From positions 1 to 13,350 of the forward strand of contig NZFZ01000049.1 in NCBI GenBank assembly GCA_002689405.1: DNA of 13,350 nucleotides, written 5' to 3'. The translations under genes were made by a program, and so were the position numbers. The notes beneath the pieces are model-generated. The model was not told where the DNA came from. It was given only the letters and a program-made list of their open reading frames with translations, and searched no databases. Positions 1 through 10,219 of the stretch are shown piece by piece (within the stretch, counting starts at the first letter, position 1; the number at the start of each line of letters is the position of its first letter). Source of the DNA: Gammaproteobacteria bacterium (GTDB taxonomy: Bacteria; Pseudomonadota; Gammaproteobacteria; Magnimaribacterales; AG-339-G14).

Positions 1-4
1 GAGT

Positions 5-42
5 TTGACAGAAATTGACTTAAATAGTAGCTAAATTATTTT
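5..42 (+). promoter_or_regulatory. Possible promoter of the small membrane protein pair
   Basis: TTGACT at 15-20 is followed after 16 nt by TATTTT at 37-42, and an overlapping consensus TTGACA lies at 5-10. A start near 49 would give a leader of about 65 nt before the ATG at 114. In DNA this AT-rich such matches occur by chance, so this is only a candidate. Confidence 0.25.
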
Positions 43-89
43 AAAAATTGAAGGTCCTATTTCTGTATGGTTTTATTAGTTAGCTAAAT
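25..89 (+). repeat. Pair of imperfect direct repeats in the leader
   Basis: TAGTAGCTAAAT at 25-36 recurs as TAGTTAGCTAAAT at 77-89, sharing TAGCTAAAT exactly. The first copy lies inside the candidate promoter and the second just before the ribosome binding site of the first gene. They could be paired protein-binding sites, or simple AT-rich coincidence. Confidence 0.3.
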
Positions 90-113
90 CACATAAATAT
101 GGGGAGGTACCTT

Positions 114-335
114 ATGGATAAAGCGTTCGATATGATTAAAGACTTAGTTTCTGGGTTAACCGGAATCTTAGTTGGTGTAATCGGTCTAGGTGTTGTTGCC
201 GGTATTGTTTTTGATAACAATGCTTGGTTTTTCGGCGGAGTTCTTGGCAATCTTTTGGGAGTAATCCAACAATTGGGTGACGCAGGGATTGTAGGTCTTT
301 TAGCTGCAGCACTGCTTTATAAATTACTTAAGTAA
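114..335 (+). CDS. Small hydrophobic membrane protein, copy 1 (unknown function)
   Basis: I do not recognise this 73-residue protein. It has a short charged N-terminus (MDKAFDMIKD), a glycine/valine-rich hydrophobic stretch at about 14-34, a middle segment with FFGGVLGN at 39-46, and a second hydrophobic stretch at about 57-72 ending in LLK, so it should cross the inner membrane twice. The start at 114 is preferred over the in-frame ATG at 99 because GGGGAGG at 101-107 is an excellent Shine-Dalgarno sequence six bases before it, and an ATG at 99 would overlap that site. The next gene downstream is a diverged copy aligning without gaps over the last 45 or so residues. Size and hydrophobicity resemble holins or small stress or peptide-like membrane proteins, but no motif decides this. 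Confidence 0.8.
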   Translation: MDKAFDMIKDLVSGLTGILVGVIGLGVVAGIVFDNNAWFFGGVLGNLLGVIQQLGDAGIVGLLAAALLYKLLK

Positions 336-343
336 TTTTAGCT

Positions 344-370
344 TTGAGCCGGAGTTTTACTTCGGCTCAA
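344..370 (+). terminator. Hairpin between the two small membrane protein genes
   Basis: An 11-bp stem, TTGAGCCGGAG with CTTCGGCTCAA and one G-T wobble, encloses a 5-nt loop and begins 8 nt after the stop codon of the first gene. Only three T residues follow, so termination would be leaky. It may instead stabilise the upstream message or lower expression of the second gene. Confidence 0.55.
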
Positions 371-381
371 TTTAAAAAAAC

Positions 382-609
382 ATGGAAATATTTAAATTTA
401 AAAAAATAAGAAAATTCTTATATAAGTCCACAGAAGTTTTGGGACTTTTCATTGCAATATCTCTTTTGGTAGGACTCATTTTTGGACCCGAAACTCCAGT
501 TTTTGGAAACGTCTTAAAAAACTTTTCAGAAGTAATGAATTTATTTGGAGAGAATGGTCTTTTGGCCTTGGTATCTTTGATAATTATATTTGCTATTTTA
601 AAAAAATAA
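382..609 (+). CDS. Small hydrophobic membrane protein, copy 2 (paralogue of copy 1)
   Basis: This 75-residue protein of unknown function begins with a basic segment (KFKKIRKFLYK, 5-15), followed by a hydrophobic helix at about 19-36, a linker with VFGNVLKN at 40-47 and GENG at 56-59, and a second helix at about 60-73 ending in LKK. It aligns without gaps to the preceding protein at an offset of one residue: VGLIFG to AGIVFD, FGNVLKN to FGGVLGN, GENG to GDAG, and the LK end. That makes roughly 12 identities in the last 45 positions, plus matching hydrophobicity. Unlike copy 1 there is no Shine-Dalgarno sequence before its ATG, and a hairpin lies between the two, so it is probably made in smaller amounts. 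Its 3' end faces the next gene with a 17-nt gap and no clear terminator. Confidence 0.75.
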   Translation: MEIFKFKKIRKFLYKSTEVLGLFIAISLLVGLIFGPETPVFGNVLKNFSEVMNLFGENGLLALVSLIIIFAILKK

Positions 610-626
610 AAAAGAATGACATTTGA

Positions 627-998
627 TTAAGAATGTCTATCCTCTAAATCTTTTCTAATGTCGTCATGGTCTCCGACCATGATGTGATTTTTACTCTTAA
701 CTAAGTATTTATCAAGCAAAGGAATGAATAGCAAGGGAACGATTCCTCCCAGTACAATGCCAAAAGTCATTGGTCTTATGGTTGGATCAACAAGCGCAGC
801 AATTAAATCAGCAATCACATGCGCTAATGCTGCTCCAACAATTCCTGCGATATATCCGTTAGAGACAATTTTTAGGAAACGATTGATGCTCCAACCAGTG
901 TAATAGCCAACCACTACTAACAGAACATGAACAAAACCAAATGTAAATCCTCTTAGAGAAGCATTTTCAATACCAAGTAGAAGTATTAAATCTTCCAT
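627..998 (-). CDS. Small multi-pass membrane protein, unknown function
   Basis: I do not recognise this 123-residue protein. Three likely membrane segments are visible at about 17-35, 48-70 and 76-97. They are followed by a charged, histidine- and aspartate-rich tail (residues 98-123, with GDHDD and KDLEDRH) that probably lies in the cytoplasm. The second segment contains AHVIAD and is followed by DPTIRP, so conserved polar residues may sit at the membrane face. It starts 11 nt after the stop of sohB on the same strand and is probably the last gene of the ftsK-lolA-serS-sohB transcript. There is no evident Shine-Dalgarno sequence, so translation may depend on ribosomes arriving from sohB. Confidence 0.75.
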   Translation of the reverse strand: MEDLILLLGIENASLRGFTFGFVHVLLVVVGYYTGWSINRFLKIVSNGYIAGIVGAALAHVIADLIAALVDPTIRPMTFGIVLGGIVPLLFIPLLDKYLVKSKNHIMVGDHDDIRKDLEDRHS

Positions 999-1009
999 TT
1001 ATAAAGAAA

Positions 1010-2026
1010 TTAACGAAACTTATTTTTATCAAAAAAAGTTTCTAAAGATGAAATCAATCTCGTTACGGTTGCTGAGATAAAAAAACTTAATTTATCCTGA
1101 AAATTTTGTCTTGTGATAAATGAAATTTCAAAAATTTCATGTTTCTTTGAAAGATTTAAAAGATACTCATCACTTGTTGAAATTTCATCAACCAAACCAA
1201 CCTCAAGAGCTTTAATACCCTCCCAAGTTTCACCAGTAGCTATTTTTTTCATATCCAAAGCAGGTCTAAATTTTTTAATATGATCTTTAAAAAGAACGTG
1301 AATATCTTCCAAATGCTCTTTAAACTTTTTCCTTCCGGCAGGAGTGGTTTCTCCGAACATTGTGATCGTCCGCTTGTATTCACCTGCGGTATGAAGTTCA
1401 TAATCCACGTTATTCTTTTTGAGTACTTTATGAAAATTCGGAATAGCTGCAACTACACCAATAGAACCAATTATTGCAAAAGGAGATGAAACTATTTTAT
1501 TACACACACAAGCCATCATATATCCTCCTGATGCAGCTACTTTATCTACGCACGCAGTTACTTTAATTCCCGCATCCCTTAATCTTTGAAGTTGAGCAGC
1601 ACATAAACCATAACCTATAACGGTGCCGCCAGGACTTTCTAATCTCAAAACTAGTTCTTGACACTTAGTTTCGCTTTTTAAAATAGCAGTTATTTCTTCT
1701 TTAAGATTTTCAACACTTGAGGCCTCAATATCGCCATTAAAATTCAAAACAAAAACAGGCTTAGGAATGGATTTATTTTTTTTAGCCTTTAAATTCTTTT
1801 TCTTTTCTTTTTGAAGTTTTTTTCTTTCGTTTTTATTCAAAGTTAAGGACTTAACTGCCCCTGCCATGTTGTCTAATTTGTCTGATAAATTCGTGATTTT
1901 TAATGTACCGGATGACGAAGCATCTTTTCCTTTAGACGAGAACAAAATGAGAAAAGGTATTGAGATAATGATAATAAGAGAGATGGTTTTCAATAAAAAA
2001 GAACCATAATCAACTAAAAATTCCAT
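1010..2026 (-). CDS. sohB: SohB-type inner-membrane serine protease (peptidase family S49)
   Basis: SohB proteins are membrane-anchored S49 peptidases related to signal peptide peptidase SppA, using a Ser-Lys dyad on the periplasmic side. This 338-residue protein is close to the usual length. A membrane segment spans about 13-30. A very lysine-rich linker (about 65-88) leads to the protease fold with SPGG at 131-134. The nucleophile motif VAASGGYMMA places the serine at 166, and AGEYKR places the general-base lysine at 218. The C-terminal ETWEG..A...GLVDEI stretch is also typical of S49. The gene starts 31 nt after serS and precedes a small membrane protein gene by 11 nt. The N-terminal SohB-style extension before the protease domain favours SohB over SppA. 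Confidence 0.93.
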   Translation of the reverse strand: MEFLVDYGSFLLKTISLIIIISIPFLILFSSKGKDASSSGTLKITNLSDKLDNMAGAVKSLTLNKNERKKLQKEKKKNLKAKKNKSIPKPVFVLNFNGDIEASSVENLKEEITAILKSETKCQELVLRLESPGGTVIGYGLCAAQLQRLRDAGIKVTACVDKVAASGGYMMACVCNKIVSSPFAIIGSIGVVAAIPNFHKVLKKNNVDYELHTAGEYKRTITMFGETTPAGRKKFKEHLEDIHVLFKDHIKKFRPALDMKKIATGETWEGIKALEVGLVDEISTSDEYLLNLSKKHEIFEISFITRQNFQDKLSFFISATVTRLISSLETFFDKNKFR

Positions 2027-2057
2027 AAGGCAAATGAGTTTAACAGGAAAAATATAA

Positions 2058-3326
2058 TTATCTAGACAGATTCAATTCTTTTATTCCACCCATATAATTG
2101 ACTAATACTTCGGGAATAATAACTGACCCCTGTTCGGTTTGATTATTCTCTAAAATAGCAGCCAATGTTCTGCCAATTGCTAGCCCTGATCCATTGATGG
2201 TATGACAAAAAATATTTTCTTTGGATTGTTTAATTCTAATTTTCATCCTCCTGCTTTGAAAATCTCTAAAATTTGAGCAAGACGATATTTCTCTGTATGT
2301 TTTTTGACTTGGAAACCAAACTTCTAGATCAAAAGTTTTGGAAGATGCAAAACCTGTATCACCACTACACAAAATGACTTTTCGGTAAGGTAAATTTAAG
2401 TTATTTAAAATACTTTCAGCATCATGAGTTAGTTTATCAAGTTCATTTTCAGAATCTTCGGGATGAACAAATTTAACTAGTTCAACTTTGTCAAATTGAT
2501 GCTGGCGAATTATTCCTTTTGTATCTTTTCCATAACTACCGGCCTCACTTCTAAAACATGGAGTGTGAGCAACAAAATTAATCGGTAATTCCTCTGAATT
2601 TAGAATTTTATTTCTATAAATGTTTGAAACAGGAACCTCAGCAGTTGGAATCAAATACATTTCCTCATTAGAGATTTTAAATAGATCTTCTTCAAATTTT
2701 GGTAATTGTCCAGTTCCTAGTAATGAATTTTTATTAACAAGGTAAGGGACATAAATCTCTTCATAACCGTTTTCTACATGAACATCCAGCATGTATTGAG
2801 CTAATGCCCTGTGCAACTTGGCAATTTCTTTTCTTAGTACCACAAATCTAGATTTTGCAATGGTTACCGATTCTTCAAAATTTATCCCATTAGATAACTC
2901 TCCTAATTCTTGATGATCTCTAACTTTAAAAGAGAATTCTGGAATGGTTCCCTTTTCATAAATAATTTGATTGTTTTCTTCAGATTTTCCATCGGGTACG
3001 TCTTCTGCTAATACGTTGGGTATTTCCAATAAAAAGTTATTTAATTCCACTAAAGCAGTATCAAGTTTTGCCTTAATTTCTTTCAAATCAGTTGATATTT
3101 TTTTTGCATCTTTAAGTTTTTGATCTTTTAAAGTCTGATTTTTTTCTTGAGATACTTCTTTAGCTAGAATATTAGATTTTTCTTGGAGAGATTCTGTACT
3201 TACTTGAAGTTTCTTTCTGTTTAAATCAAGTTTTTCAAAAACCTTTGCATCAAATTCAAAACCTTTTTTTTGAAGATTTTTCTTTATTTCTTCGAAATTA
3301 TTTCTTAAAAGATTTATATCCAGCAT
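2058..3326 (-). CDS. serS: Seryl-tRNA synthetase
   Basis: This class II enzyme charges tRNA-Ser (and tRNA-Sec where present) with serine. The 422-residue product is close to the usual bacterial length. It begins MLDINLLRNN, the classic SerRS N-terminus, followed by a long charged helical arm (about 28-100) that forms the tRNA-binding coiled coil. The catalytic core shows TAEVP (228-232), motif 2 beginning FRSEAG at 258 and extending to RQHQF at 278, and motif 3 with GLAIGRTLAAILEN at 381-394. A longer reading frame reaches 3368, but the ATG at 3326 matches the family start and lies one base after the lolA stop codon (TGACATG), pointing to translational coupling. In E. coli rarA separates lolA from serS; it is absent here. 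Confidence 0.97.
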   Translation of the reverse strand: MLDINLLRNNFEEIKKNLQKKGFEFDAKVFEKLDLNRKKLQVSTESLQEKSNILAKEVSQEKNQTLKDQKLKDAKKISTDLKEIKAKLDTALVELNNFLLEIPNVLAEDVPDGKSEENNQIIYEKGTIPEFSFKVRDHQELGELSNGINFEESVTIAKSRFVVLRKEIAKLHRALAQYMLDVHVENGYEEIYVPYLVNKNSLLGTGQLPKFEEDLFKISNEEMYLIPTAEVPVSNIYRNKILNSEELPINFVAHTPCFRSEAGSYGKDTKGIIRQHQFDKVELVKFVHPEDSENELDKLTHDAESILNNLNLPYRKVILCSGDTGFASSKTFDLEVWFPSQKTYREISSCSNFRDFQSRRMKIRIKQSKENIFCHTINGSGLAIGRTLAAILENNQTEQGSVIIPEVLVNYMGGIKELNLSR

Positions 3327-3327
3327 G

Positions 3328-3871
3328 TCAGTTGAGAATAACGAGAATTGTCTCCTTATTATAGTCAAATATCTTCTTATCTAGTTCATCATTTAATTTA
3401 ATATTAACGAAGTTTATTTGGGTGTCTGTCCCAAACTGGTCTTTGTAAGAAATAGTTTCTAAGCTCCCATTATCACTGACGATATTTAAATTAGATATAA
3501 ATTCTGATGCCTCAGAATTATTTAAAAAGTTACAGACTTTGCTCTTAGACTTTAATAACAATAGAGCAGGAATCTGTGACTCAATATTTGCCAGTTTGTA
3601 TTTGATTGTTTCATTGAGATCGTAATCTGTTCTATAAACATCTTCATTATTTACAATTAATTCAGTTTTGGAAGGGTTTGTAGTTATTATTTTAAATAGA
3701 TTTGGTTTTTCAAAATAAACTTGTCCTTCGACATTGGATTTGTTTATTCCTTCATAAGATTGAATATAGTTTAATGATATTGTCTTAGTATCTTGGCTGT
3801 AAATGTTTAGATTATTTAATTCTGTGCAAGTGTAAATATTAAATGAGATGAACAAGAATATTAAGAAAAGC

Positions 3872-3882
<11 letters not shown>
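3328..3882 (-). CDS. lolA: Outer-membrane lipoprotein carrier protein LolA
   Basis: LolA is the periplasmic chaperone that carries lipoproteins from the LolCDE complex in the inner membrane to LolB in the outer membrane. The 184-residue protein has a hydrophobic signal peptide over residues 1-18 or so. After this comes the diverged half-barrel typical of LolA, most clearly VEGQVYFEKPNLFKI (51-65), which matches the family G.....KPNLFRW stretch, and then ELIVNNEDVYRTDYDLN (74-90). Overall similarity is weak by eye, and position between ftsK and serS, as in E. coli, is strong supporting evidence. The start overlaps the end of ftsK by 11 nt and the stop is one base before serS, so all three are probably translated from one message. 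A cysteine at 19 near the signal peptide end is not in a convincing lipobox. Confidence 0.85.
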
Positions 3883-7199
<3,317 letters not shown>

Positions 7200-7226
7200 T
7201 TTTTGACCCTATCATCAATATCATTC

Positions 7227-7946
7227 ATGAAATTTCTGAAACTAGAAAAAAAAAATAATGTTTCTTATGTTTCTTTTAAGAGAACTAAATCATTAAACGC
7301 TTTAAATAGCCAAACACTCAAAGAGTTAATTGATTTAAACAAAGAGCTCGAAAGTGATTCAAAGACAAAAGTTGTTGTGTATCGTTCCGAAGGAAAAAAT
7401 TTCTCTGCTGGAGCGGATATTAAAGAAAAACAAAAAAAAATATCTAAATTAGAACTTTGGAAATCAAATTTAGGTAAAGAAGCCATAGAGTCAATCTTAA
7501 AAATCAATCAAATTACAATAGCTTCATTAAGGGGATATTGTTTGGGAGGAGGAGCATGTATTGCCTCAGCTTGTGATTTTAGAGTTGCCTCTGAAACTAC
7601 TTTAGTTGGTTATCCTGAAATCGATCTAGGAATGAATCTTAATTGGTTCGGCCTGCCCTTACTTTTAAGGCTTATAGGGCCTTCAAAAACAAAAAAAATG
7701 GTTATTAGCGGAGTGATAGAAAAAGCTAATGACCTATATAAATGGGGATTTATTGATGAGCTATTTAAAGATGAAGAGTTGGATAAAAAGACAATAGCTT
7801 TTGCAAAAAAATATGTATCCAAGCCTGCATTACCTACACAAATGATAAAAAGAAGTGTCAATGCCTTAACCTATCAAGCTGATCAAGCGATAATGCATAT
7901 GGATTACGACCAGTTTCTCTTAGCCAGAGAATTTCATAAAGAATGA
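7227..7946 (+). CDS. Enoyl-CoA hydratase/isomerase (crotonase) family protein, atypical active site
   Basis: Crotonases act on acyl-CoA thioesters, using two backbone NH groups as an oxyanion hole. This 239-residue protein has both oxyanion segments, FSAGADI at 59-65 and RGYCLGGG at 102-109, and the GYPEIDLG segment at 128-135, in which Glu131 aligns with one of the two catalytic glutamates of true hydratases. The second glutamate, expected in GGGxE, is replaced: the sequence reads GGGAC, with Cys111. The protein also ends at REFHKE, about 20 residues before the usual EGxxAFLEKRKP tail, and I found no continuation in another frame. It is therefore unlikely to be a standard hydratase; isomerase, hydrolase or another crotonase chemistry is possible. 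The start at 7227 fits the family better than a TTG at 7203. It probably shares a transcript with trxB. Confidence 0.9.
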   Translation: MKFLKLEKKNNVSYVSFKRTKSLNALNSQTLKELIDLNKELESDSKTKVVVYRSEGKNFSAGADIKEKQKKISKLELWKSNLGKEAIESILKINQITIASLRGYCLGGGACIASACDFRVASETTLVGYPEIDLGMNLNWFGLPLLLRLIGPSKTKKMVISGVIEKANDLYKWGFIDELFKDEELDKKTIAFAKKYVSKPALPTQMIKRSVNALTYQADQAIMHMDYDQFLLAREFHKE

Positions 7947-7947
7947 T

Positions 7948-8922
7948 TTAACTGATTTTATCTAGTCTTTGTTTAGATGACTGATATTCAGAAACTAGTT
8001 TATCAACGGTATCTTTAACGGAAGTGATTTCCTTAATTGATCCAATACCTTGACCTGATCCCCAAATATCTTTCCAAGCTTTTTTTGAATTATCTCCAGA
8101 AAGACCAGAACTTCCAAAATTCATATCGTTTTTATCTGCATGAGGAAGATTATCAGGATCTAAGCCTGCATTAACTACACTAGGTTTTAAATAATTTCCA
8201 TGAACGCCAGTGAAAGTTGGGCTATACATAATATCGTTGGCGGCACTATCTACAATCATCTGTTTGTAGCCTGGAGAAGCATTAGCTTCTTTGGTAGCAA
8301 TAAATCTTGTTCCAATGTAAGCATAATCTGCTCCCAAGGCTTGTGCCGATAAAACAGAAGAGCCTTCAGAAATACTTCCAGATAAAGCAATTGGCCCATC
8401 AAAAAATTCTCTTACCTCTCTTACCAAGGCAAAAGGACTTAATGTTCCGGCATGGCCACCAGCTCCAGCACAAACCAAAATCAAACCATCTGCTCCCTCA
8501 TCTACGGCTTTCTTTGCATGTCTTACATTAATTACATCGTGCATAACAACTCCTCCGTAACTGTGAATGGAATCAACAACGAATTTAGGAGCTCGCAAAC
8601 TAGTAATAACCATTGGTACTTTATGCTTTACACATATATCTACATCATGTTCAAGTCTGTCATTGGAGCTGTGACAGATTTGATTAACAGCAAATGGGGA
8701 AACAATTTCATCTGGGTTATCTTTTTTGTATTGTTCTAACTCTGAAGATATTTTAACAATCCATTTTTCAAGTTCTTCAGCAGGTCTTGCATTTAAAGCA
8801 GGAAATGACCCTATTACGCCAGCTTTGCATTGAGCTATTACAAGCTCAGGATATGAAATAATAAAAAGTGGAGCTGCTAAAACTGGCAACCTAGTATTTT
8901 TAAATAATTCTGAAACCGACAT
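7948..8922 (-). CDS. Nitronate monooxygenase family flavoprotein (2-nitropropane dioxygenase-like)
   Basis: Members bind FMN in a TIM barrel and oxidise alkyl nitronates, although many have unknown natural substrates. The 324-residue protein begins with an N-terminal LPVLAAPLF strand (12-20), then GSFPALNARP (38-47). It contains AGAGGHAG at 152-159, in which His157 aligns with the family's catalytic or flavin-proximal histidine, and then GPIALSGSISEG (176-187) and GADYAYIGTRF (197-207), the phosphate-binding part of the barrel. The ATG at 8922 overlaps the TAA of the 41-residue gene upstream by one base (TAATG), indicating coupled translation and excluding the longer TTG start at 8940. The stop lies one base from the end of the convergent crotonase gene, with no terminator between. 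The substrate cannot be read from the sequence. Confidence 0.9.
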   Translation of the reverse strand: MSVSELFKNTRLPVLAAPLFIISYPELVIAQCKAGVIGSFPALNARPAEELEKWIVKISSELEQYKKDNPDEIVSPFAVNQICHSSNDRLEHDVDICVKHKVPMVITSLRAPKFVVDSIHSYGGVVMHDVINVRHAKKAVDEGADGLILVCAGAGGHAGTLSPFALVREVREFFDGPIALSGSISEGSSVLSAQALGADYAYIGTRFIATKEANASPGYKQMIVDSAANDIMYSPTFTGVHGNYLKPSVVNAGLDPDNLPHADKNDMNFGSSGLSGDNSKKAWKDIWGSGQGIGSIKEITSVKDTVDKLVSEYQSSKQRLDKIS

Positions 8923-9047
8923 TATTTTGTAGCTACCCAAAAAACTATAATTCCGGTAACTGCCAGAATAATTAAAACAGACATAAAAGAATCCAATTTA
9001 CTATCTTCATTAGCTATTTTTTCATTAAAGTTATTTTCTTCAGTCAT
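8922..9047 (-). CDS. 41-residue single-pass membrane protein, unknown function
   Basis: This short gene encodes a polar, acidic N-terminal region of about 20 residues (beginning MTEENNFNEK) followed by one membrane helix over about 22-39 (containing LIILAVTGIIVFWVA) and a final Thr-Lys. The layout is that of a small C-tail-anchored protein. It is well supported as a gene: GAGGG lies six bases before its ATG, its start overlaps the acuI end by 8 nt (ATGACTGA), and its stop overlaps the next start by one base (TAATG). I do not recognise a family. Its place between two soluble redox enzymes could mean that it tethers or regulates one of them at the membrane, but that is inference. Confidence 0.8.
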   Translation of the reverse strand: MTEENNFNEKIANEDSKLDSFMSVLIILAVTGIIVFWVATK

Positions 9048-10026
9048 ATACAACCCTCACTCTACCTATCTGTTTTCCTTCAAGAATCTTATCAATCTCG
9101 ATTGGGAGCTCATCCAAAGAAATATCTTTAATATTTCTATCTATATTTTCCAGTTTCCAATCAGAAGAGAAATTATTCCAAACTTCATCTTTAACTTGTA
9201 ATAAAGATTCTGCAGAGTCTATACCGAATAAAGATAATCCTCTAAGAATAAATGGAAATATGCTTGTATCTAGAGATAGACCCCCAACCATTCCGCAACA
9301 TGCTATTGCTGCTCTTTGAGATGTTGAGCAAATAAGATTAGATAATATTTTTCCTCCAACCGCATCTATTCCTCCAGAATAAATAGGCTTTTGTAGCGGA
9401 GACAAGAGATCTACATCTAATTCATTTCTATCAATAACCTCAGCAGCTCCAAGATCTATCAAAAGGTCTTTTTCATTCATTTTCCCTGTTACTGCCGTAA
9501 CTTCAAAACCAAGTTTACTGAAAAGCATAAGACTTATAATACCCACACCTCCAGTTACTCCAGTAACAAAAACTTTTCCATCATTTGGTTTAAGGCCATG
9601 TTGTATTAATTTTCTTAAACATAATCCTGCTGTTAAACCAGCAGTACCAAATGCCATAGCTTCTGAAAGTGAAAAGTTATTAGGTTTTTTGATAATCCAT
9701 TCTTCTGGAACTTTAATAAATTCACCAAAACCTCCAGGGGTATTCATTCCCATGTCATATCCTGTAATTATTACTTCATCACCTTTTTTAAATTTTGTAC
9801 TTGAAGTTTCCTCAACAATTCCAGCCGCATCAATTCCTGGTGTATGAGGATATTTTCTAGTAACACCTTTATTGCCAGAAGCAGAAAGAGCATCTTTATA
9901 ATTTAGAGACGAATACTTCACTTTTATCAAAGTATTGTTATCTGGTAAAAAATCTAAATCATTCTCTTGGATGGAATTAATAAATTTTTTATTTTCCTCA
10001 GCAGTTACTAAAGCACGATATTTCAT
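9040..10026 (-). CDS. acuI: Acryloyl-CoA reductase, AcuI/YhdH type (zinc-free MDR family)
   Basis: AcuI reduces toxic acryloyl-CoA to propionyl-CoA with NADPH. In marine bacteria this is linked to DMSP breakdown and 3-hydroxypropionate or propionate metabolism. The 328-residue protein matches the YhdH/AcuI length. It has an N-terminal substrate domain with SSLNYKDALSASG (39-51) and HTPGIDAAGIVEE (61-73), the nucleotide-binding VTGVTGGVG at 154-162 in a Rossmann fold, and a C-terminal RVRVVYD end. No structural zinc cysteine cluster is seen, as expected for this branch. The start at 10026 (MKYRALVTAEE) fits the family; an extension to 10167 would read through the control region. It is the first gene of an overlapping three-gene operon. 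I cannot separate acryloyl-CoA from other enoyl substrates by sequence. Confidence 0.9.
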   Translation of the reverse strand: MKYRALVTAEENKKFINSIQENDLDFLPDNNTLIKVKYSSLNYKDALSASGNKGVTRKYPHTPGIDAAGIVEETSSTKFKKGDEVIITGYDMGMNTPGGFGEFIKVPEEWIIKKPNNFSLSEAMAFGTAGLTAGLCLRKLIQHGLKPNDGKVFVTGVTGGVGIISLMLFSKLGFEVTAVTGKMNEKDLLIDLGAAEVIDRNELDVDLLSPLQKPIYSGGIDAVGGKILSNLICSTSQRAAIACCGMVGGLSLDTSIFPFILRGLSLFGIDSAESLLQVKDEVWNNFSSDWKLENIDRNIKDISLDELPIEIDKILEGKQIGRVRVVYD

Positions 10027-10063
10027 AATTTTTATTTTTTTCCTATTAAACCATATAGACATA

Positions 10064-10091
10064 ATCTTAAGAAGTCTGCAATGGCTATCAA
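10064..10091 (-). promoter_or_regulatory. Candidate acuI promoter
   Basis: Reading the minus strand, TTGATA (10091-10086) is followed after 16 nt by TAAGAT (10069-10064). That would start a transcript near 10057 with a leader of about 30 nt before the acuI ATG. An alternative is TTGCAG with TATATG 18 nt later, slightly closer to the gene. Neither is strong. Confidence 0.3.
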
Positions 10092-10127
10092 CAGGTAATA
10101 ATTTCAATGCACTAAAAAAAGACACTC

Positions 10128-10147
10128 TTTTATCAAATTTGATAAAA
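10128..10147. promoter_or_regulatory. Perfect 20-bp palindrome, probable operator
   Basis: TTTTATCAAA at 10128-10137 is followed directly by its exact reverse complement at 10138-10147. The site lies in the divergent region between acuI and the first porin gene, about 37 bp upstream of the candidate acuI -35 and about 73 bp upstream of the porin TATAAT. A perfect, gapless dyad with GC-containing half-sites is typical of a dimeric repressor or activator site. The regulator is unknown. Confidence 0.5.
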
Positions 10148-10173
10148 AAAGCTCTCAAATGAATCATTTAAAG

Positions 10174-10190
10174 TTTTTTTAAAAAAAAAA
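10174..10190 (+). repeat. T7-A10 tract upstream of porin 1
   Basis: Seven T residues are followed directly by ten A residues, with the T/A junction about 80 bp before the first porin ATG. A T7-A7 tract at 11050-11063 occupies a similar place, about 74 bp before the second porin ATG. They may be shared promoter-upstream elements or leftovers of the gene duplication. Confidence 0.45.
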
Positions 10191-10219
10191 TTGGGAAAAT
10201 TACCGTTTTTTTCAACTTG

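Noticed and set aside
618..637. Short GACAT/ATGTC stem between the convergent genes as a terminator
   Set aside because: Only five base pairs, no T-run, and partly inside the coding end of the minus-strand gene.
1249..1489. Open frames on both strands inside sohB
   Set aside because: They are shadows of the sohB coding sequence with no plausible protein features.
8307..8739. Plus-strand open frames inside the flavoprotein gene
   Set aside because: Low-complexity His/Leu/Gln-rich translations antisense to a well-supported gene.
10132..10143. FNR-type site in the palindrome
   Set aside because: The half-sites are in the opposite order (ATCAA then TTGAT, 2 nt apart) to the FNR consensus TTGAT-N4-ATCAA.
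10027..10167. N-terminal extension of acuI
   Set aside because: It would read through the promoter-like region and the palindrome, and the family start MKYRALV lies at 10026.
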